Part shown: positions 58,911 to 64,000 of the stretch, piece after piece
How positions within the stretch are numbered: position 1 is the first letter of the stretch
Layout: each line of letters starts with the position of its first letter
From: Filosporella fistucella
Lineage: Eukaryota; Ascomycota; Leotiomycetes; Helotiales
Length of the DNA: 64,000 bases
Assembly (NCBI GenBank): GCA_030077755.1
Contig: JAQJZZ010000017.1
Location: 1,984,001 to 2,048,000 of the forward strand
Direction: 5' to 3'
Notes under the pieces: model-generated
The model's input: only the letters and a program-made list of their open reading frames with translations
Told to the model about the DNA's origin: nothing
Databases searched by the model: none
Program-made: the position numbers and the translations under genes

Positions 58911-60892
58911 CTTTGCGACAAGAAAGAGAACCTGGGATGGTGCTGGGAGAGGTATGCGACGGGGACCTGCAGCGGGGTCGAGGGTACTGATCAGAGAACT
59001 CCTTCACCTCCTGGTAAAGGAAATCTCACCACTCATGAGAGGAGCGATAAGTCAGAATCCACCGGTGAGAATATCTGGCGAATTGACACCATTCACAAAT
59101 GACATTTGCGAGTAGTGAGCATAGTGAGAAGTGATGATGAGCTTGATGAAGCTTTCGAAATCCTTGCCAGGCGAAGCGAACGATAAGGAGGCTGTTATCG
59201 GTCAGCTGTATACTAAATAATTCCTCACCTGAATTCTTTCCACTTTAAACGAATGCATAACAATTTGCGAAGCTGAGCAGAACTGGTATCAAGCAATTTT
59301 TATTTAATTTCATTTATGTTACAGATGTAAGTACTCTATGATCTTTAATGATCAATATTATCCTCCCTCCTCATTTCTTGTGCTTGTCCCCACTGGCCCA
59401 AGCAGAAGCAATCAATCGAGAGCAGAATTTCCGGTGGAATAAACTTAAGACTGGCTTGTTATTGCAGGAAAAGAAGGAATGACTACTGGAAGGGGTCTAT
59501 GTTGGCGCCCAGCAGATGATTGCTGTAAAATAGCCTTTTTCCTATTTTCAAGTAACTGAACTTATGATCATTGACAATTCTAGATTGCACTCTCTGACAG
59601 CCACCTTCGCATCAGCCAACGTGCAGACGATTTGACATCTCCGCGAAACCGTAAATGGTTAGTGCTGCCCTGGATGTCAGCTTATCGAAAATCCCTCAGA
59701 TCGTGAAGATGAAATTGGACGCAGCTAGTGAGAAGCGGAAGATAGGAAGGGCAACGATGGGAATAACGTTGATCTGGATCCGAAATAATCTCTGTGAATC
59801 CCACCTGAAGGTTCTCTAGCCTCGATCACATATGGCTTCTATGTAGCGCTCGGGCTCTAGTAACGCGGCAAGTTCTTTTCCCAGAAGCTAAATATATTCT
59901 CCGCTGCCGGGAGATCCGGTTCGAGGAGTCGAGGTTACATTCTACCGTAGTTGAATCCTGTTCTTGAAGGGTTGGGCAAAACTGTTTCTTACTAACATTT
60001 ATGTGCCTAGTGTCTCCTTCTATAACTTGCCTTGAATGGAATCCAAGCTGGACGAAGCATGCGCAATGATATTGTGGAGGCACCATTTCCAAGCACAAAT
60101 GGGAGCAGTCATTTCGAATACCACTTCCATATATACTCTACTTGCTGATTTTTGTCTTCCGAAGTAGCCATTTTGGTCATAAATACTCTGCTCGGAATGA
60201 GAGCTGGCCTCTGATTTATATATCTTGGATACCTTACAGAACCTCTGCGGCCCGAATACCTCTCTGAACAACAAGATCAACGATCCGGTGTTTGCTTAGG
60301 GAACCTCTGGAATAAATCTAGGAGATAGCATCCAACCAGATCGAGTTTATATGCACAACTATTTAGGCCCAACAATTACGTGAGAAGTTTTGAGAGGAGA
60401 TCTGAAACCACGAAATTTCCCAGACGAAGATCGAATTGAGCCCAATGTGCAAGACATGAAATACCTAGGAATCTCTCTAGACAATTTTAAACTCTGCTAT
60501 ATGTTACCTATTAAGAAAGAAGAAAACCGCAACTTCCACCACAGTGGCATTGTCTTTTTTTGCTCATAAAAGCGGGGTGGATAGTCAACGTAGGCTGTGC
60601 TCACTGGACGAGTGTAACTTCGACCTAAGCTGAAATAAAGTTTACGAACTTGTTTCACTCGCTTGACAGCCACAGCCCAAGATGTCACACTTTCACTCAC
60701 TCGCCTCTCCTTTTCTTTCATTGCTCATAAGATCACATCTATACAACTGCCACTGGGCGTACGCATATTCAACTCATCAATCCTCGTCAAAAACTTGTCT
60801 TTGGGTGATGATGCTGCATGGCAAGATGTATTGTGCATGATATTCAACGATGGTAGAGTGTGTGACACAGGATCTCCTACGTTCTACTCGGC
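58911..60892. other. 2-kb divergent intergenic region (TSC1 / Zn2Cys6)
   Basis: No gene recognised; short frames at 59826-60280 on the minus strand lack features. It probably contains the promoters of both flanking genes. Confidence 0.45.
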
Positions 60893-62359
60893 ATGGACAT
60901 GGCCAAGGCTGCAGTAGAGCGGAACGTTTTCGGAGAAGGTTCCTGTGATCGTTGTCACAAGGGAAAGGCCAAATGCATTTATATACCAGGGCAAGTAGCG
61001 TGCCTCCGATGCGCCCATTTACACCACAGATGCTCAACTTCTCGCAACCGTCTGAAAAGAGGAAGAAAGCCTCAAGATGAAGTATTAGCAGCAGATGCCA
61101 GAGCGCGTGGCTTTGGGTTGGTATGGGTAGTCAATGGATGGGTCAACCAAGGTGACGATGCTTCGTCTTCCCAAGAGGAACAATACCACTCTCTTGATCA
61201 GCCGTCACTCCAAGAAACAGCAAGCACCACTACAGTACCGCCAGCCGAACTTCCATTACCAGAAGACTCCATTCTAAGCATAATGTGGTCCAAGAACCAT
61301 CTTCCATCACAAATTGTCATGTGTCAGAGTTTCGTGGGCATCGTCGCACGTTCTATGGAAACTGCCTTCAAAGCAGATCCTGGCCTCTTGCAGGAGACGT
61401 ATCTTGCCACAGCTGCTGCTTATGTCCAGATACAGAATGGAAGAATATGCAACGACGAAGTCAACTTGAACCGAACGACGATCGCACTTAAGAAGCTGTG
61501 CTGTTGCCTAACAGTCAATCATTCGCATCTCGTCCCCTTTCTCACTCTTTCTATGAGTCTTGTTGCGTTTGAGATGTTAACCCGGCACGTTTCTTTGCAT
61601 GTGATCGTCCAACACACTTTATTACTTTTGAAGCCATGGTACGACTTTCTCTGGGATGATGGAGTGCTGCAATCACATACACAATCCCTTGTCATTATGG
61701 ATACTATCAGTTGTCTGGTTCACCGAGAAGTTCCTGTAATGGAATGCCTCATCAAAGACAAGACTTACGTGGATCGTAATCTTGGCCTTTGTTCCGCACT
61801 TCAACCTATATTCTATCACCTGTGTAGGATATCTCACCACGAAAAAATGCATTCTCGTGATCAGTCAATTGAAGTTACGACCGCTTACGACGACATTGAG
61901 TCGGAGATACGGGATTGGAAACCAGTTCTGACTCCTGAAACGTACGAAAAATACACACAGGAGGAGATGTGCTTAATGCTTAGCCACACCCGCATATACC
62001 CCCAGACGTTGCGGCTTTATATCCATAGACTCAAATATCCTTACGGTGTGAATGACGAGTTGGGACTATCAATGGCAAAAGAAATCTTCTCCGAGCTTGA
62101 ATACTGTTTCAAAATCGCAGGTAGATATCCTTTTTCGTCATGGTTCCCAATTTTTGTTGCCTCGATCGAATTCCATGGATCTGAAGATCGGCCGAAAGTT
62201 TCAGAAGCTCTGAAGTTGGTGTTTAAGGCGATATTCACGCAGATTATCATGAGGCTGAAAAATGCCATAGAAGTAGCTTGGAATGCGAGGGCTCTCAAGT
62301 CGGTCGTGACCTGGGAAGAAGTAGTAGAGTCGATTCCAAAAATGGGTTGGCTCCCTTGA
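60893..62359 (+). CDS. Zn(II)2Cys6 transcription factor
   Basis: A single uninterrupted frame of 488 aa. The binuclear zinc cluster is near the N terminus: Cys at 18, 21, 28, 37, 40 and 47 (C-x2-C-x6-C-x8-C-x2-C-x6-C), followed by a basic RLKRGRKPQ stretch. Residues about 70-130 are a polar linker. The remaining C-terminal region is helical and hydrophobic (for example FLTLSMSLVAFEMLTRHVSLHVIVQ) and corresponds to the regulatory middle homology region. It binds DNA in the nucleus; target genes are unknown. No metabolic cluster lies beside it apart from Tsc1. ATG 60893 is close to the cluster and gives a normal family length on the short side. Confidence 0.9.
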   Translation: MDMAKAAVERNVFGEGSCDRCHKGKAKCIYIPGQVACLRCAHLHHRCSTSRNRLKRGRKPQDEVLAADARARGFGLVWVVNGWVNQGDDASSSQEEQYHSLDQPSLQETASTTTVPPAELPLPEDSILSIMWSKNHLPSQIVMCQSFVGIVARSMETAFKADPGLLQETYLATAAAYVQIQNGRICNDEVNLNRTTIALKKLCCCLTVNHSHLVPFLTLSMSLVAFEMLTRHVSLHVIVQHTLLLLKPWYDFLWDDGVLQSHTQSLVIMDTISCLVHREVPVMECLIKDKTYVDRNLGLCSALQPIFYHLCRISHHEKMHSRDQSIEVTTAYDDIESEIRDWKPVLTPETYEKYTQEEMCLMLSHTRIYPQTLRLYIHRLKYPYGVNDELGLSMAKEIFSELEYCFKIAGRYPFSSWFPIFVASIEFHGSEDRPKVSEALKLVFKAIFTQIIMRLKNAIEVAWNARALKSVVTWEEVVESIPKMGWLP

Positions 62360-63897
62360 CCATAAAAAATGGTTACTTATCGACATGACGTTGGTATTCA
62401 AGAATCTGGCCGACTGTGGCATCTTTATTCAACTCGTCTCAAGAGTCGGTTGCAAAGTCTAGCTGAGAAAACAGCATCAGCATACTTTATACTCGTACTA
62501 TGGACCAAACTGCTGGTCTCATGTACTATTTGACACCAAAATGCAATCAAAAGCTTAGTGGAATTATCATACAGTGTCTGACTTTCAACAGAAGTGGTGA
62601 GCAGCCTATAACCATTGGTCTTTCAGCCAAGAGTTTCGTCGCTAGTCTCTTTCTGGCCACAACTTGGTGGGCCTGCGACTCGCATCTTATATCCCTTCAG
62701 CTCTCTACAAAAGTTTTGAGGCTGCGTTGTTCACAATATGTATTGTCGCAGTAGAACTTAATTGGAGTTCTGTTGGTCTAACTAGCATGTATGGTCTGGT
62801 GCCATCGGCGAGATACTTTCCCTCACCATACCACCAACAAAAGCCGTTAGCCACACTCTACTTCAGAATGCTCAAATTAGTCTATTATATACCTACCGAG
62901 CGATGTTGCCTCACAGCAAACGAAAAGGCATTGACGCCCTACGCATACGGAACAGGCACCGGTCTATGTAATTTATCAAGCCACATTGTCACGATACTCC
63001 GCAAACAAAATTTGACTATTTATCCGGGTATAGCTTCTCAAGAATAGACCGACCCACAAGTGTCACTGCAAGTCATCAAACAGCGTCAAGTCGACGGAAA
63101 CCTTGCTCGGATCGCGGAGGTTATTAATCAGATCATCCATCGCCCGAGGCACATAGCTCCTGTCAAAGCAAATCTTTCAGAGCTTGCCGCTGTCTTTGAA
63201 TTTAAGATATCATGTCTCTTGGTCAGAGCTTGCTAGCTTTAGTTGTTGTGCAAAGATCTGTTCTGTAGCTGAAATGCCACTTACGATCTGACATCTTCCT
63301 GATATTTAAACGGTGAACATAGCGCACGTTGCAAGGGCCTTGGGGCAACTCACATCCATTCCGTCTTATACACCCGACCGGGAAAGGATTGGAAAGTCTG
63401 AGTTTTGTTAATGACTTGTTGTATTTCCACAAATTGGGGAGTAGTGAATTATAGAACCTGAATTTCTACTGATATTAGGTGCTGTTCAGTTTGAATATTC
63501 GGGACAAGCTCTATTCACTTCACAACCTCGTTGTTTGTCTCATTCAGCGACGAATGCAAACATATCCTAGAATCAATTCGCAACCCTCATGGTGACATCC
63601 CATTCTCGCTCTCTAGCTCAGGAGGAAGGAAATGCGGGTTGTTGTGGTACTGTAGTGGGACGGGAATGATGAAAAACAGAGAGGGAAAAATGAATTGAGG
63701 TCTGTGTCAGATATGATTTATTGGGTATTTCGCAACTCATTCTCCTCCCACCTAATTGTCCTAACTGACGCCTGTACCTTCAGAGAATAGGTAGAGCTAC
63801 CTGAACCCTTGAAGTCACCATGTTTCGCATTTCTCCTCGCACAAAGCACATTCAAATACAAAGCATACCAAAGTCCTAACCCAATTCAAGCATCAAT
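62360..63897. other. 1.5-kb intergenic region
   Basis: No recognisable gene. Frames at 62500-63047 resemble degraded coding sequence in composition, but no family could be named. Confidence 0.4.
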
Positions 63898-64000
63898 TTA
63901 AAGTCCCTCCACCGCTCCAACCGGCCCAACACCCTCAATCATACCCTCCATCTCCATCTCCTCCTCCCCCATAAACTCCCTCCAAAACACCTCTCCAACC
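63898..64000 (-). CDS. 3' end of a gene truncated by the window edge
   Basis: On the minus strand an open frame enters from the right edge and ends with TAA at 63900-63898. Its 33 visible codons are Glu/Met/Gly-rich (VGEVFWREFMGEEEMEMEG). No family can be named from so little. The orderly codon usage and the AT-rich sequence after the stop favour a real C terminus. Confidence 0.4.
   Translation of the reverse strand, partial: VGEVFWREFMGEEEMEMEGMIEGVGPVGAVEGL

Noticed and set aside
62500..63047. Overlapping plus-strand frames after the Zn2Cys6 gene
   Set aside because: No domain, no signal peptide and no clear introns; possibly degraded sequence but not identifiable.

Overview
This window reads as nuclear DNA of a filamentous ascomycete (Pezizomycotina). 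The evidence is short introns of about 38-110 bp with GTAAGT/GTATGT donors and CTAAC or CTGAC branch sites, together with HET, DUF7730, UstYa (DUF3328), Zn2Cys6 and Kex2-repeat proteins. The style of the proteins suggests Leotiomycetes/Helotiales, but that is inference. Most gene models below were built by hand by joining frames across GT-AG introns, and nearly all of them close in frame.

Layout. 0.45-5.6 kb: a Sec7-domain ARF exchange factor (Gea/GBF1). 6.1-7.1 kb: a 374-bp MITE-like element whose target duplication touches the stop codon of a small membrane-protein gene. 7.9-11.2 kb: a basic orphan ORF and a HET-domain protein, followed by an AT-rich stretch. 12.3-15.9 kb: an Ufo1-like F-box/UIM protein. 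16.7-19.0 kb: a Ser/Thr-rich, probably GPI-anchored wall protein. 19.0-22.9 kb: a long stretch without a recognisable gene. 22.9-25.6 kb: a membrane-anchored aspartic-peptidase-like protein. 26.0-29.5 kb: a secreted ten-repeat precursor with basic cleavage sites, divergent from a UstYa-family oxidase gene. This is the minimal signature of a fungal RiPP (dikaritin-type) locus. 30.3-38.5 kb: a SNF2 ATPase with a PHD finger, divergent from a Clr2-type silencing factor. 39.2 kb: tRNA-Phe with an intron. 39.8-42.1 kb: a decayed wax-synthase-like gene and an uncertain small gene. 42.1-43.5 kb: a DUF7730 protein. 44.2-46.2 kb: an MFS transporter. 47.6-49.5 kb: a thiolase-fold protein. 49.9 kb: tRNA-Cys carrying a normal anticodon-loop intron plus a second 56-bp insertion in the T arm that looks like a spliceosomal intron. 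50.5-52.2 kb: an Rds1-type ferritin-like secreted protein. 55.6-58.9 kb: Tsc1/hamartin. 60.9-62.4 kb: a Zn2Cys6 regulator. The right edge carries the 3' end of a further minus-strand gene.

How the genes work together. Most are independent housekeeping or regulatory genes (vesicle traffic, TOR control through Tsc1, ubiquitin ligase, chromatin). Two pairs make sense as units. The repeat precursor and UstYa gene share a 1.27-kb divergent promoter region, though both members show signs of decay. The SNF2-PHD and Clr2 genes are divergent, and both concern chromatin. The two observations most worth following are the RiPP-like pair and the T-arm insertion in tRNA-Cys.
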